Below are positions 14,001 through 27,615 of a stretch of 64,000 bases of DNA, in pieces (within the stretch, counting starts at the first letter, position 1; each line of letters starts with the position of its first letter). The translations under genes and the position numbers were made by a program. Source of the DNA: Paragonimus westermani (taxonomy: Eukaryota > Platyhelminthes > Trematoda > Plagiorchiida > Troglotrematidae); NCBI GenBank assembly GCA_008508345.1, contig QNGE01000922.1:42534-106533 (forward strand). Reading direction: 5' to 3'. A model generated the notes under the pieces. The model saw nothing but the letters and a program-made list of their open reading frames with translations, was not told the DNA's origin and made no database searches.

Positions 14001-17000
14001 CTACCGAATTTATACGCTGAAAAGTGAATGAAGTTGTTTGGTGGCAAAATAAAAACAGGAATTATTCTCGAGATAACAGGAAGAGTAGTTTATTGAGCTG
14101 CTTGTTATAGCTTGGTTTTAGGCTGGAAGATTAATTTATATGTATAGAACATGTTATCGTAACGAGTCTGGCAAGAATGTACAACTTGAAAATCTTGATC
14201 GTCTAATCGGTAAAATAGTTTAAACCAGAATTTGTCTGTAATGCTGGTCAGTCAGGTTCTTTCAAACTTGGTCGAAATCAACGTGGTGGTTTTTGTGACG
14301 TTACAAATCTAACCTGACTAGTCCCTGTAGTAACAATGTCATCTTTTCAACAGTTATTTCATTGGCCACTCTGAGAGTCCGCGATGAGGAGATTGCTATG
14401 AATCTCTCCCCGAAGTACACAGAACTAATGTTGTTCAAGCCATATTTTATTTGAAAAGAGTAATTACAAACCTGTTAGAGTAGCTTTTTATTAACATCAA
14501 CGGCTACAAACCGTAGTTCATTGGATTGCGACCTGAATGTGCAGCAGACTGAATAGCAAGCCCCAACAAGACTTGCTAAAGGGAATTTATTTATTTATCA
14601 TCAAGGTATGTTCATATATAAGTTTGTATTATTCTGTCGTTAGCACACAAAGGTACGTGTTGAAAATTGAAGAAATCAATTGGGAAGCTGGCCGAATGGA
14701 TAACACAGACCTGCTCAGGATATGCTCACGATTTGATAAAATTGTCACTGACGTTTCGGGTATACTTTCGAGGGACCAGCACTACACAATGTGCTAAGAT
14801 TCTGATAACACGAAGATTGTCAACCGTTCTTAATTAAAATGACAATTAATATTTGATCACAGTATGCACCCAATACATATGTCCAAATGCAGTCAAGGTG
14901 CTCTGAGCACCAAGTTTAGTGGTTGTCATGCATCTGGCATTTCGAAATCAATTTTCTCAGATCATTTAGCACAGGCGGTTTGAAATCACGGCCAATGGAA
15001 GTGAATGACAGAAGATGTGGAACAATTCGCGAGTACAAGAGAGATTTTGATATCTTGGGATGTAAGTACTCGGGTTTCTGCAGACTCTAGTTATCTTTTA
15101 TTACAGTTGAACAGTGAATGCCACCCATGACAAATATTGTTTGGTAACAAGCACCCAATGAACCTGACTAACAGAAATGACTCTGAACTCAGTGTTGGCC
15201 GCTAGATGAAATGCTTGTATAGTATGCCGCTAGGTCTCGGTTTGCTCAAGAAAGAATCCCGAAACTGACGATCCTTGCTTCAGTTGATCTATAACGTTAA
15301 AATTAAAAATATTACATTACCAAGGATGGTTTGTTCACTTATCTGTTGTAATAGTCGTACAAGATTTATGAGCACAATGTTTGGATCATCGGAGGGTCAC
15401 AGGTGAGAACAAGTGTGGGGTTCTTTACTTGTATGTGAGCCTTTTATTGGAACCAGTCTGGTAAAAAGCTATAAACGATATGTGAATCCAGCTGGAAGTC
15501 AGCAGTGGCCTTATTGTCGACCACTACAAAGTTAATAATCCAACCGACGAACAAACCCTGTAATCTGCTTCCGTGGTAGAAATAGAGTGTATGAATCCTT
15601 CCAGCTATCGTCCCAAAAAGTCCAACGTCAATCGAACGCACCGAGAAACTTTCAGACCGCATCTTTAACAGACCTGATGGAATATGCAGCATACACATGA
15701 ACAATATTTGTGGCTGTCCTGTTCATAGATTGGTTGCGTAGTCTGTCAAGGCTCTTTGAAATACTGTATATTTACCTGTTTTTGAATCCCCATCTGGCCA
15801 GACAAAAAGGATTGGTGAAAAGTGGCCATATGTCAAGCTGAAATGGATTCTCAAATCAAAAAAACGGTTTCCAGGTGTACAGTGAGAACAAAATTTTATC
15901 CAGTGATCTTGGCGGTTTCAACTTTCATTACGTTAAGCAACACCCTAAATTAATGCCTCACAGGAAACTATAGAATTCTAAAAACTCTGAATATTGATAA
16001 TAGTTGGCCGTTTAGAACTACTTCGAATTCTGCATTGCCTTCAATACAACTCCTTCGATTAAGTTAAATGGCCCATTAGGAGAATTTTAACGCCAGTTAC
16101 AAGTGATTCGTCCACATACGTGGCACAGTGTTTAATTTTTCTGGTGCACAAGGAGTTTTTGATAGCACATCGATTTACACTCCTATCTCCTTGGAACCGT
16201 ACGGGTCTATGTAGAATTCTGATAGCGATGACGGTTGCTATAGTGTTAACGTATTCTGCTGACAGATTTGATAGCTCGCATCGACATTTCTAACCGGTGA
16301 AGTGATTGAATTGCTTGATATGATCTGTTTAGTATATATGTTCAAAATGTGTTGATGAGTTGCCAGAGAGGGTTGGATTTTCTGCGTACGACGCATCTTG
16401 TTCCTCTCTACACATATCCGTTCCTGTTAAACCAAGCATTCCAAATTGATTACCTGAAAACATTTGATACCTCTCTTTGATTTTCATCTTGTTCATGATT
16501 ATAGTAGCATATTTTTTCAACTTTTGTGAACCCAGCAATCGTAACCTGTTTCACCACTATCTGAATTCAGCTGTTTTCTTGAGTCTAACTTGTGACGATT
16601 TTTGACCCTTTTGTCGACTCTGTTGTTTGGTTGTTCTTAGCTCGTTTGGTTGAACACTCGATTGGTTCGCATTTAAGACGGGAGAGACTTTTCACTTTTC
16701 CGTTCATTTATCAAACCGTCTTAGCTGGCGTTACTGAAATAACAAATTGAGTCTGCTAAGACTAATCCAAATCCCATAGCCGACTGTAGGCTACTGTTGA
16801 AATCCAGAAAGCAAACGTTTTTTACAAAACAAGAATACGAAAAAAAGTGATGGTCAGATAAGTAAATACGATCATGCCACTTCTATGGACTGCCCATTAC
16901 AGCAATTAGTGTTGTCGCCAATTAAGTCAACATGAAATCTCACTAAATATTCTCACAGACAATTTAATAACCAGGCTGTTGATCGCATCAACATGGATTG

Positions 17001-20000
17001 CACTTGATTTTTGTGTCAGTCACCCTTACGTCCGCTTACCAAAGAACAGGCTCCGAGCGATCGAACCACTGAAATGAAATGGGGATGTGATCGTGTCAAG
17101 TTATATTTGTCTACACACTTCGTGTGCAGTGGTTGAACCTACGAACAACAATTGGATCACTCAAATCTGGATTCGATGCAGTTAGCCAGACAAATTTTGG
17201 GAAGGAATGGTCCAGTAGAACCGGCCCATAACTGTGGCTAAGAATGCTGACAGTAAGTTTTCAATTCCCACAAGACTATGGACATGTTCAACGCTACGCA
17301 CTTTGTCGAGGAAGTTGAAATTGTCAGTAAAATGCTTTTTGTGATGAATTAATCAACAGTAGGCTTGAAGGGACCTAAGAGGCCAACATAATAGGAAAAC
17401 GACAGTAGGGAGCTCTAGACTTCAGCTTTCAAAACAGTGAACTACCACAAAAAATCACCGGAATCCTAGCATTGTTTAGAATGGCAGAAACACGTTACAG
17501 GTCTGCAGACCTCGGTGTAGCGAGCACGAGTGGTCGAAATATACTACTCACACTAACACTATTCAAGAGTGTGGCAAGAGCATGGATTTTGAAACCGAAA
17601 TGGTCAAGAGAAAAAAAAGAAGAAACACTGGGGTGCAGCATCGAGTGAAATGGTTCTTGCTAAATAAAGGAACTGAGGTTTGGTGTCCGTGTAAACCGTG
17701 ACTTTCAGAGACGAGTTTGGTACGCAGGTGAGTGTTTTGCTGATGGTCCTGTTAAAATGCGTAACACATGGATTGGTCTTCCTGGTGAATAACCCTTGTT
17801 TCACCCGCATCCTTGGTTCGCAACATCAGGAGTAGGGAAACTTCCACACATATCTTTGAAACTAATATACATTAATTTTGCCGTGACGGAATCCCATATA
17901 GAAGAATAAAAATTAAATTTTAGTAGGACAGCCATCAACATGAACTACTTCACCTCAAAGCATAAATATATAGAACTTAACCGTACGATTTCTACGTCCA
18001 AAAGGGGCTTCGTTTATACACGAGAATATCACTACCATACAAACACTAATAGCAAGGCTGATGTAGCGACCCAAAACTGACGACTAAAATATTCATTAGG
18101 TGAAATAAGATGTGGTCACTTCAGAACCTACAAAACGGCAAACCCAAACAAAATCGGCTTTCTGGGAACATCAGCACGTCAGTTAACAAGCGAAGCCGAA
18201 CGGAAAATAGATATGAGGGATATGTAACTGGTACAAATAAACACAAACTCACAAGACACATAAACATGTTGGAAGTCACATCACGCTAAAAGGCGAGCTG
18301 GTACATAAACAACACACACCTACACCCTGCTTTGACTAGGTCAGTTCCATTAACTGAGAAAAAACCACCCACCTAATTAATTCACCGCCCATGTCAAACG
18401 ACGAAATAACAGGTATATTCTATTACAATGGATATCGGGGCTGCGTAAGTGGTGAATTCCCAACTAGGCATACTGACTGGCTGGAACGTCCTGTGCATTA
18501 TTTCGTCACCCTATTTCTCACAATTTCAAGAAGGTAGTGACTAACGCCAGACGGTGAATTCGCCGGAAGTCATAGCCCATATTGAAGGGTTATTCGGCAC
18601 GGTTGATAAGGCTGATTATCCTCGCCTTAAGGATTGCCATTAGTGGTTTTCACACTACCTTTAAGTAAGCAAATATTTGATAAAATATTTCACCCTTTCT
18701 TACATGGTGTTATCAGCATAAACTGAGGTAAAACGGAGGTTATTCCATTCCCATAAACTTGCTGTTATCGTTTTATGCCGTTAATGATACTTACATACTG
18801 AACGCTACTAACTACTCGTTGTTTTGTCACTGGAATACATACCACCGCTTGGGAGGCAAAGTGGACTGAAAGTTAGGTAGTGGCAGAATGGCGTAACTTC
18901 GGAGAGGATAGTAACAACCGTTCATGACGTGAAAGAGGGTTGACTTGAAAATTCCAACTCCCAGCCTCTCACTCAGAAACATGATTCCCAAGACAACAGG
19001 AGATACAGCCCTTTTGGGGATCCCATTTAGAGCTGTTAGCTCAATTAGCATATCTACTCGACGATAAAGCATCTGCAAATCCCGAGGTCTTCGTGCATAT
19101 AACACTGTCTGATTCTGGTTGGTGCTGGATAGAGTAGATACAATCAAATATATATTGTGATGCCTAACAATACCAAAGATTTTTAAATTACACAGGTAAG
19201 TACTGCAAGGTCTACCGTTAACGAGTGGGTAACTGACGAACTCTGTGTCCGAGCATACATTTTCAAAACCCGTTTTTTATAATGCGGGAGACAGCAGTGC
19301 TGTCCCCCAAAAAAACCACAGTCCAGTCTCCCAAGGGGACTAAAATGTTTATGAACCCAATAATACCAGCACAATAACGAACGAGGGAAATGGGTCGATA
19401 TCTGTACTACATTACGGGGACAGTTACAAGGCTTATCTTAAATGTGGCTGGCACTATTCAAAAGAGACTGTGAATTTGTTGGCATCCAATTTGAGAAAAT
19501 TCGTTCCTTCTTTTGCCACTCCCCAGTCTACTCACCAGCCTGACCTTTAGTCCATATGCCCTACTCACCCATTTTTCACCAAATTAACTTCCTCGGCGCA
19601 GGTAGGCGTCCCTGTCCCGCCCTACTCGCGTGATGGTTCGAATTTGACCTTACCGGCTCTATTCGGGACCCAGTGATTTTGTTGAAGGAGACTATCGTTG
19701 TGAACGAATGAGTTTTGGTTGCTGTAATTTTTATGCATTCTGTCAATAGCACCGTGGAAATATTTGGGTCCAGTCCTGTTTTCTAGCTGGGGATTTGTTT
19801 TCGAGCTGCGCTCAGAGGTGGATCGTTTGACAAGGTCTGCCACTATAATTTGTGGAAATGTCATTAAAAAAAATGTATTTTAGTCTGGTATCTCTAGGAT
19901 CAGACTGACCAACGATGAGGTCACGCACCTTACAGATCCTGCATCCTGGGATAGATAAGTGAGGGGTTTAACCGTCAAAATACGGGAGAATGGATACAAT

Positions 20001-22268
20001 CAGAAAATATACTGTGTTGTGTGTGTTTTAAATTTCGAAAAAGAAGACGTCTTGGTCAAATCATTACGGAAATACTAAATGGCAACGTGCAACAACATCG
20101 AGTAAACGGAGCGAGCGAACTGGACTGACTGGTAATGGAATATCATGAAAGTAGACTGTTTTTAGTTAATTCTTACGTCCCTTGTCTCTATGTTATTCTT
20201 CAGATTTCTCTACAAATAAAACAAAAGACTGTTAGATACGATCACTTTCGGACGCAGCTACCAACTGAATAATTCCATACCGTGCCAGTGAACAGGTTCA
20301 AAGTGAACTTTACTCATGACTGATTCTGGCTTTCTTTTCAAAAAAAGATCTCATCAGACTGGGGTTTTGTTCTCGTTGCAGCTCGCCCTTGTCATGGTTG
20401 TGAGTTGAAATAAGCTAAATCCTCGACTACTCACCAGCCACTGCATGATTTACAGGCGATCACTTAGACTGTTGCGTCAAACAACTGCAATGTGATACTG
20501 AAGTTGCTAACGTGGTTGAATAGACGCACAATCGATACAAAGGTATTTTTCAAATTGACCCTTACATCCGTGGCCATAATACGAACATATGTATCGTATT
20601 CCGTAGACCTGATCGGCCTGACTATACAGCACAGGTGAATTCTCTCTCAGTTTTTAAACAGACAAGTGGTTGTTTGATGTTCATCTTTGTATAATATTTA
20701 AAAAAGTATAACGGATTAATTCCTACGAGGTGAGAAGCTTCAATGTCTACCGTGGCCGTTAAGATGGAATACCGGCACTTCAAACCATGAACGATAAATG
20801 AAAACATGGAAAGTACCCCATTTTTTCAATACATTAGAACGTTCATCTATCCCATCTATCAAGTAAAGAGAGACGGAATCATGAAATCAGCATCTGAATC
20901 GTTGTCAAAGAACGCTGGAGACCGACAAATCTCAAATACGGCACTCTTATGATATTGAACTATGTTGTGTCAGCAAGACATACTCGGCTGCAGTGAAGTA
21001 AGAATCGTAGTTCTCCAAGTCAATTCAGATTATCAAGACAGGCCTATGACGGCATGCAGAAATCATTATGAATGAACTTATGTTCGGCTTCATCCATTCA
21101 CTAAGCAGTGATGTTATCGGTACAACATGGTATGCTAACACAGTTCCTACCAGTTTGGAAGGCAACAGGTGGTGTCAAACTCGTGGTTACATAGAATGCA
21201 GCAACACACTATCAGTATGACTCCTGGAATAGTGGAGCTCGCTACCGCCTCATATCAAATCTCTTGGAATGTGTAACGGTGTCTTCGGAAAGCGTGATCA
21301 CACTAATATAACAAATCAGCTTAGGTCATTTGTGCTACACAAAGGCTAATTCCCTACCTTTGAATTCTGCATTCCTTTCGCAGAGAATACAGCCTACCCG
21401 CTCAAAGTAACACCGTTACCCAGAACGTTGAAAAATCCTCAAACTCAGGAACATCACACAATTGCATAATTGCAGGCGGCAAACAACATCACAGCTCGAA
21501 AGTTTGAATGGCCTGCGAGCTCACGGTAAATTTTCAAACAAAACAAAGCTGCATCCCCTGCAATAGTTAACGATCTTAGACACATTCGAACTGTAGTGGC
21601 CTGCTGAATTTCCATCTTGTTTAAGGCATACAGACTCACAAGTTAACTGAAAGAATACCTTCACAGTCCCCTTACTGCCGACTCACTCGACAGCCACGTA
21701 GTTCAAATACACACCTGATCGATTTTCAAAGCTTACAACCATTGTGATAGACAGTGTAGTCCGAATCACATTTACCGTTTGTAAAATCTCCTGTGAGGTA
21801 TGTTATCCTTCAAGTAAGATTGTCGATCAATCAGCCGCATTCAACTATTGCTTCGAAGCCCTCGTCGAAGTAACGATCACTACGGCCACATGAAAGGATA
21901 GAGTGACCAAGTAAAACGCAAACTTCCTTCTCATCTACTAATAGTGCGGAACGTAGGTAGCAGAAGCATTGATGAAAAAGGTAATTTGGATGCCAAACTA
22001 GTTTTCCTATTTCATTTACCCACAACTTATGGACAGAAGCATACAGACAGAGCAACACTTTGCCAACAGGCACAACGTAGTGATAATTCTTTTGATAAAA
22101 CAAAACCTTTCATTATTCACCTCGCACGTTTCCACGCCATTTGCCCGTTCGTGTTTAGGAACCAGGATTCCAGTCCACAAAGCAGCGACGGTCTCCGTTT
22201 AAACCTCGTAATCACTTCTGCCTTGATCCTTGCGTTTGGCTGACGCCTTCTGTGGGCAATTTCTGGCT
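11012..22268. other. Long stretch with no supported gene
   Basis: About 11 kb in which open frames are short and mutually overlapping. The longest (11381-11758 minus, 125 codons, and 11406-11714 plus) are antisense to each other with no domain. No rRNA, tRNA or tandem array was recognised. Confidence 0.45.
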
Positions 22269-22274
22269 TTTATT
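22269..22274 (-). terminator. Poly(A) signal AATAAA, minus strand
   Basis: Reading the minus strand, AATAAA occurs 78 bases past the stop codon of the 118-codon frame at 22353-22709. The position is typical for a short 3' UTR and supports that frame as a real transcribed gene. Confidence 0.4.
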
Positions 22275-22352
22275 TCTCGCCGCTGTTGAGTAACAACTCG
22301 TTCGGTCGCTTGCGTTGTCCACAATCCATCTGCCGTGGACTATGACCATATC

Positions 22353-22709
22353 TCACCGAGTTATAGAATAATCGCGTCTCCGACTTGGCCACCCATAAAA
22401 ATAAAGCCCATCTTCCCTGACGATAGGTAACCCAAGAGCCCTACCATATTGCTGCAAAAAAAGTAAGGCTGGTGAATACAGCATAGCATTTACTGATTCT
22501 GATGAATGTGGATATAAGGGTTCCGGGTGGAAGTAATCACTGGAATTTAGAATGTTGTATGCCTTCGCCGGAAAAGTTTTGTCATGCGGATCAAATATGT
22601 AGAAATATGTAAAAATTACTCCACTTAAACCATACCAAAAGTGTGAGCCGAATCTCGTGAGACTAGCTGCTAGCCTTAGGGCTCTAGTTTCCTCATAGAA
22701 ACATTTCAT
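22353..22709 (-). CDS. Small single-pass membrane protein of unknown function
   Basis: An intronless frame of 118 codons opens at the first ATG after an in-frame TGA, with a CTCAAAATGA start context. It ends in TGA and is followed by AATAAA 78 bases on. Residues 1-20 are basic with few acidic positions (RALRLAASLTRF), which could serve in mitochondrial targeting. Residues 23-39 (HFWYGLSGVIFTYFYIF) form one likely membrane segment. The rest is soluble, aromatic-rich, and ends in basic residues (PSRRRDYSITR). This size and plan recall small accessory subunits of mitochondrial respiratory complexes, but I see no family motif and do not assign one. Composition is more protein-like than that of nearby chance frames. 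It could still be a chance frame. Confidence 0.45.
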   Translation of the reverse strand: MKCFYEETRALRLAASLTRFGSHFWYGLSGVIFTYFYIFDPHDKTFPAKAYNILNSSDYFHPEPLYPHSSESVNAMLYSPALLFLQQYGRALGLPIVREDGLYFYGWPSRRRDYSITR

Positions 22710-25682
22710 TTTGAGCGACCAGTTATTTGTGGGGGCTATCGATCAGTCCCGGAAACTTAGGATTATTTTCTATTTGTGTTATACTACTCCTTTTCTGAAT
22801 GAGTAGTGCACATTAGATATCCCAAACACAGTTGGCTATGTTCCGGCCCGGGGGACGAAGACAACAGAGGACGTGGTCGGTGGCTGGAAAAACTGATGGA
22901 CATCTTGAACCGCCAGCCCAAAAATGCACAGCAAACGACAGACCAATCGATAAACCAGCACCTAGCGAATGCTGTTGGCCATGTTCATCATCGGATTACC
23001 GTTTAACAATACCCATAAAACCGCTTAAGGGTGATCTTTTTCACGTAGCTAAGATTAGTTAGTTTTAAAGATGATTTTACGGGATCTTGCCTCTGAGAAG
23101 CCGTCAGTCACCAAAAAAAGCCCGGCTGAAAACAAAACATGCTCTTTAGAACCGATTTTCGTACATATTCTCTTGATAAGACATTCACTTCGCTGGCTTC
23201 CCGTAGTATCATGGATGCTTCGCCTGTGGCTTAATACATAATGCAAAGCTGTTATCACATTCATCGAGTTGATAACGATCATCTTGTTCTCTCAAGAATA
23301 AGCTGTCTAGTAGAAGGGCCCAGGACTAACCTTGTGACTGTTTCCTGTACGATTTGTGCAAATACAACATGGTCGTCACAACAGTAACTTTGATAAACAG
23401 TTCAAATCCTCGACTACTTGTCAGTCATCAGTACTATAATCAGTACGCCTAACGCCGTCTGTAATATCGCTTTGACTTATAAGTCTTGAGAATAGAGTCA
23501 TCGATTAGAGGTAACAGGTCAGTTACACAGTATTCCCATTAGTGTCTGGACAACGTTAGTGTTACTCATGAGTCAGCGTGACAGGGCTATAGGTTTCTCG
23601 TATCTGTCTACGGTATCAGTGACTCGGTTGCTTTTCAAACACGTGAGCCGGTTGTGCCAAGGGTAAACACCACTGATTGGTTCAAGCAGGAACGGCACAC
23701 GAAACTCTGTTTCCTTTTCTACAGGAGCAGGCCGAAAATAATACGTAAACGAGATGGCTGTGATCAGCTGTGTGTTATTCGGCACACATTTATAACGACA
23801 ATAAGGTGGATTTTCCTAAGACGTAATTCACAGTTTTACAAACTGTCTGGCCTGTATGTGGTGGTCTTAACTGTAGCTCTGCCTTCGGGATCTTTAGCCG
23901 ACGGACAAGGATCTGTTTTTGAGAAAAATGTGAGAACGTCAGATAAAGTACACCCACATTTTTGACGTTTTATTGAGAAGCATTAAACTGGATTATCGGT
24001 ATCTGATAACATAAAAGATTCCTCAATACGATGTGCTCCTATCTGTATCCATGATTATACGTGCTCGTTAATTCACATGATAGAAAATTGGGAGTCTTGT
24101 AATCGAGTGCAACTGTAACTCACATTCATTTTGTTTATGCTTCTCCCACTAGTGGAGGGTGTTAATAAATCCCACAGTTTTGGAGAAGTTCTTGCAATTT
24201 GAATGTTTCAGCACAAACCTCAGGCGGAGAGTAACAGCATGGTCCGGTATACGTTGATACGACCGCACCTATCACGAAATCACTCCACTGGAAAATTTGG
24301 ATGTGAAAAGAGGACACTGAGCTGAGTTCAAAAGGCTAATATAGAATTGTAGATCATAACGGGAAGAAAGACTGACCATCGTATTTCGTTTCATGTGTTC
24401 GCGACAAAATATCATGTTTCATTTATATTCTGGTACACACTGTACTGCTTAGAGATGCTAAACGAATACATACACTAAAACTATTGCACTTATTCAGTGT
24501 TGTGTCCTCCATTGTATGATAACTCAGGTCGGACCATGGCGTGGATGGATGAAACACCATGACATAGCAGAAGGCAAAACACTGAAACAGAGCAGATAGT
24601 AAGACAGATTACTCCATATTTCCAAAGATCGAAATACTTGTACATATGGTCAGTATATGTAGGGCTATCCGACCTCCCCGCTGTTCATAAAGCATTCGCG
24701 AGCGCAATCTGCAGGCCACAGAAGGATGAGCTGGTAATCACAACCAAGAAGCAGGCACTACCAGATCAGTGACCAGCGCGTTTGGGTATGTATGTGAGGA
24801 TATTGAAAGAAATCCCCCAAACTGCGTGCATGTTCTTCAGATCACTATGCGCACCACTTCAGAGCAATTGCTCAAATGGAATCAACCTGGAGGCGGCCCT
24901 TTTACTCTGAGGCAAACGGTATAACAACCTAAACGCTATAATAAATCAAAGCGGGGTTTTAAGAAACTGAGATTATGGTGAGAATGAGTTGCAACACTAG
25001 AGAACTTGCTATCAGTCGAAACCCAAGCACAAATCGTTGATAGGGGAAAGAAGGTGGACCGACGCCAGCCGAATTGAAGAACATTCAGCCGATGGGTCGA
25101 GCTTGTTTATGAAGACCCAATGATCACAAGAAGTCGTTCAAACATCCGTCCTATATAATCAGCCGAAATGGATGAAACAAAGCTGTAAGGCACAGTAACA
25201 CAATGACTAGTCAGAACCAACTTACTTTCAGTCCAGTAGCAACGGCAATACATTGTCGCTTTGAATAGTAACAGCATCATCCCAAAACTACATTTAGTTC
25301 AATTAATTGAAATACTTAGATCGCTTTATACCGCTCAGACTCTCACTATTCCAATTTCTTGACACGTCAATCAGTTGCGACTGCAAAAAGTATCAAATAC
25401 ATTCAACAGGACACAACATTACCTCCCTCATATGACCAGATAGATTGGACCGGTGATATGGATGAGTGAAACATCTGGACAAAACAAGTAAGCAAAGCAA
25501 TATGGCACAGAACGACACCCCTTTAATAAAATGACAACTGATGTGGGTCAGTGACCAAAAGGAATGCGCCCAATGCTACGTTTAAAGGAATTTTCATACC
25601 AGTGCACACGATAAAATAATGTGTCTGAACTCACTAGCATACATACAATGCACACAATCAGAACCAGCACGATAAGCTTATT
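22710..25682. other. Stretch with no supported gene
   Basis: Short open frames overlap on both strands near 22806-23062 and 23573-23965, without domains or paired splice sites. The part around 24660-24900 is somewhat more GC-rich than its surroundings and may be old repeat sequence, but I could not match it to a second copy in the window. Confidence 0.4.
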
Positions 25683-26039
25683 TCACCTAAGCTGTGAGGT
25701 AACTCCAACTATAGCACCGTATGTAACACCATCCACATATGCATGTCCAGAGCGTAAATTAATGTCCGCAAAAATAGTTATACACACTGTTAAGGATATA
25801 GTCATTGCACGGCAGTGAAGATTTGAAACACCTTTGGAAAAGCCAAAGTCCAACCGATTTTTGTCGGATACTGCAATTCTGGACGTCTCGGAGCCGACGG
25901 TCATCAAAGTGGATTTTGGTTGTTCTGGTTCAACCATGTTAACCACTTCCAGGCCCAGTAGAGTTCTAATAATTTCAACGTATTTTGTGGCCGTTTGGTA
26001 TTCGCTGGAATGTCTGTGATCGTCACAGCAGGTTGTAAA
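25683..26039 (-). CDS. Candidate exon, unidentified protein
   Basis: The minus strand is open from 26039 to the TGA at 25683. The frame reads like protein: an amphipathic stretch (ATKYVEIIRTLLGLEVV), a polar middle, then a hydrophobic run (AMTISLTVCITIFADI) followed by a Gly-rich segment (VDGVTYGAIVGV). A possible acceptor (GATCACAG) lies near the open end, and a possible donor (CTTAG|GTGAAA) lies just before the stop, so this may be an internal exon rather than a complete gene. I do not recognise the family. No partner exon was found with confidence, so it may be chance. Confidence 0.25.
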   Translation of the reverse strand, partial: FTTCCDDHRHSSEYQTATKYVEIIRTLLGLEVVNMVEPEQPKSTLMTVGSETSRIAVSDKNRLDFGFSKGVSNLHCRAMTISLTVCITIFADINLRSGHAYVDGVTYGAIVGVTSQLR

Positions 26040-26294
26040 TCAACAGCGTGACGGGAATAACTTCTTGATCAGGTAAGCCTGATTCAGTGGATCGCGTCGA
26101 ATATTATAAACCGTTCGGTCTGTCACCCTAGGATCGATCTAGTTTCTTCGACCGTAGATTTTATATGTGAACATACAGCGGCAAAACATCTTTATCCTTC
26201 ATCGCCCAAATGATGTCACAGTAATTCAATCTTCGCTGTCTCACAGGACTTCGTAGAAAAGTGGAATAACTGAATTATATCGATGTAGTCCAGG

Positions 26295-26343
26295 ATGGAC
26301 GCCTTCCATTTCAACCAAAAAGAACTTGATGATTGTGCACCAG
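26295..26343 (+). CDS. Candidate first coding exon, unidentified
   Basis: ATG at 26295 opens 16 codons (MDAFHFNQKELDDCAP) that run into a strong GTGAGT donor at 26344 in phase 1. The start context is CCAGGATGG. It could feed the coding-like frames at 27000-27615, but I could not find a chain of exons with fully consistent phases. It is listed because the start and donor are both good; chance is quite possible. Confidence 0.2.
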
Positions 26344-27280
26344 GTGAGTTCCAATAACCTAAAGGGGACGGTACGAAAAAATTCATTGTAATATCACTGC
26401 CCTCAGTGCCAACTGTTGTCTCGCAAGTGCAAAAGACAGGAATGTGGCTCGTGTGTTATAACGAGTAGAATGTGCAATTGTATGTTGAATGTAGAAAGCG
26501 GGAACGGTTAGACAGCAGTAATGCGTGGTACCAAGGTGTAACAATGCAACAAGTAGAGACGATTGTGTGGTTAGTAGTCAGACCGCACAATGTCAACACG
26601 CGAGCGTAGGCACGCCAACGCTTACTTGTCCAATCGGGAAGGTCACATGACTCAATCCAATCAAACTGAGACGAGGGCAAGGTTACCAGCACAGTGGCGC
26701 GCCGTGAGTGGCGAATTATGCAAATGGGCCTGCCGCGTAGACGCAGACGTTGTCTGCGTGGGCGCACACAACATGACAACAAAAAGTGAATCACGGTTGA
26801 TGAACCTCCTTGCTTGAGGTCACTCAGCTATCCGAAACACGAAGCTTCTCCTGAAACACTTTCGGATAACGAGGCTAATTTGCATTCTGTTCTAATAAGA
26901 GTATGACGGCAAGCGATTTCAAGTGGTAGTAGACGGATAACAGTTCATGTCGGTGACGACGAGTTCAAGGGTGCCGCATGAATAAATGCCGTTTTGTACT
27001 AACAACTCTCTTAATTGAAGTGAAATGTATTTTTTCGATTGAAGTATTTGGTGAACCTACCTGTGAGATTCCATCCACCTTAATTTTTGAACCAGGTTGC
27101 AGCGTTGTTAAAATCCCTCAAACGCCTAATTGTGTTTCTGCTTTAACTGATCTGTTTTCGCTTAAATCTTTTTCGGTGACATATCGTTATGCACGCTTTG
27201 CACGAATGAGTTTTGCCAATATCCAATTTATGTGGCATAAAATCAAGTTTTCGGAATCTAATTCTCTTTTCTCTGGACCA

Positions 27281-27615
27281 GTGCACCGATTTCTGATTTC
27301 CTACTACATGGGAAACAAATTGTAATTCAGCTACGCACAGAGTGCCACTTTCATCTTGCACAAACAGTAATGAATCTTGGTTACCACATGTCGATCCGTT
27401 TGAAGCTCCGGTCCACACTAATTACAAGCGGTCAAGATGACGCGCTTAATCTTCAAGGATTACTCGATGAAATGACCTATCAGTTAAAGTTTTTCCGTTT
27501 CCGCACAAGAAACAGACAAACGGCACTGTGTTATTGTCATTCGAAGAAACTCCGGCAAGTTTTTCAGCTAATTAGCATATTTCGACGAAACTTCACTGGC
27601 AACTCAAGATTATAG
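27281..27615 (+). CDS. Candidate last exon, unidentified protein
   Basis: A pyrimidine-rich tract ending in GGACCAG at 27280 gives a good acceptor. The frame then stays open for about 111 codons to TAG at 27613. The peptide is basic, with KQIVIQLRTECHFHLAQT early and LNLQGLLDEMTYQLKFF in the middle. A second open frame (26978-27325) overlaps its start in another reading frame and may hold an upstream exon, for example ending at the TCG|GTGACA site near 27176. I do not recognise either peptide. The alternative is a decayed gene with a frameshift near 27310, or no gene at all. Confidence 0.25.

Noticed and set aside
20418..23425. Shared word AAATCCTCGACTACT near 20417 and 23404
   Set aside because: Only about 15 bases match before the sequences diverge; too short to claim a SINE or dispersed repeat.
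26585..26775. GC-rich patch with a small palindrome (GCAGACGTTGTCTGC)
   Set aside because: Could be an old SINE or LINE piece, but no second copy or coding motif was found in the window.
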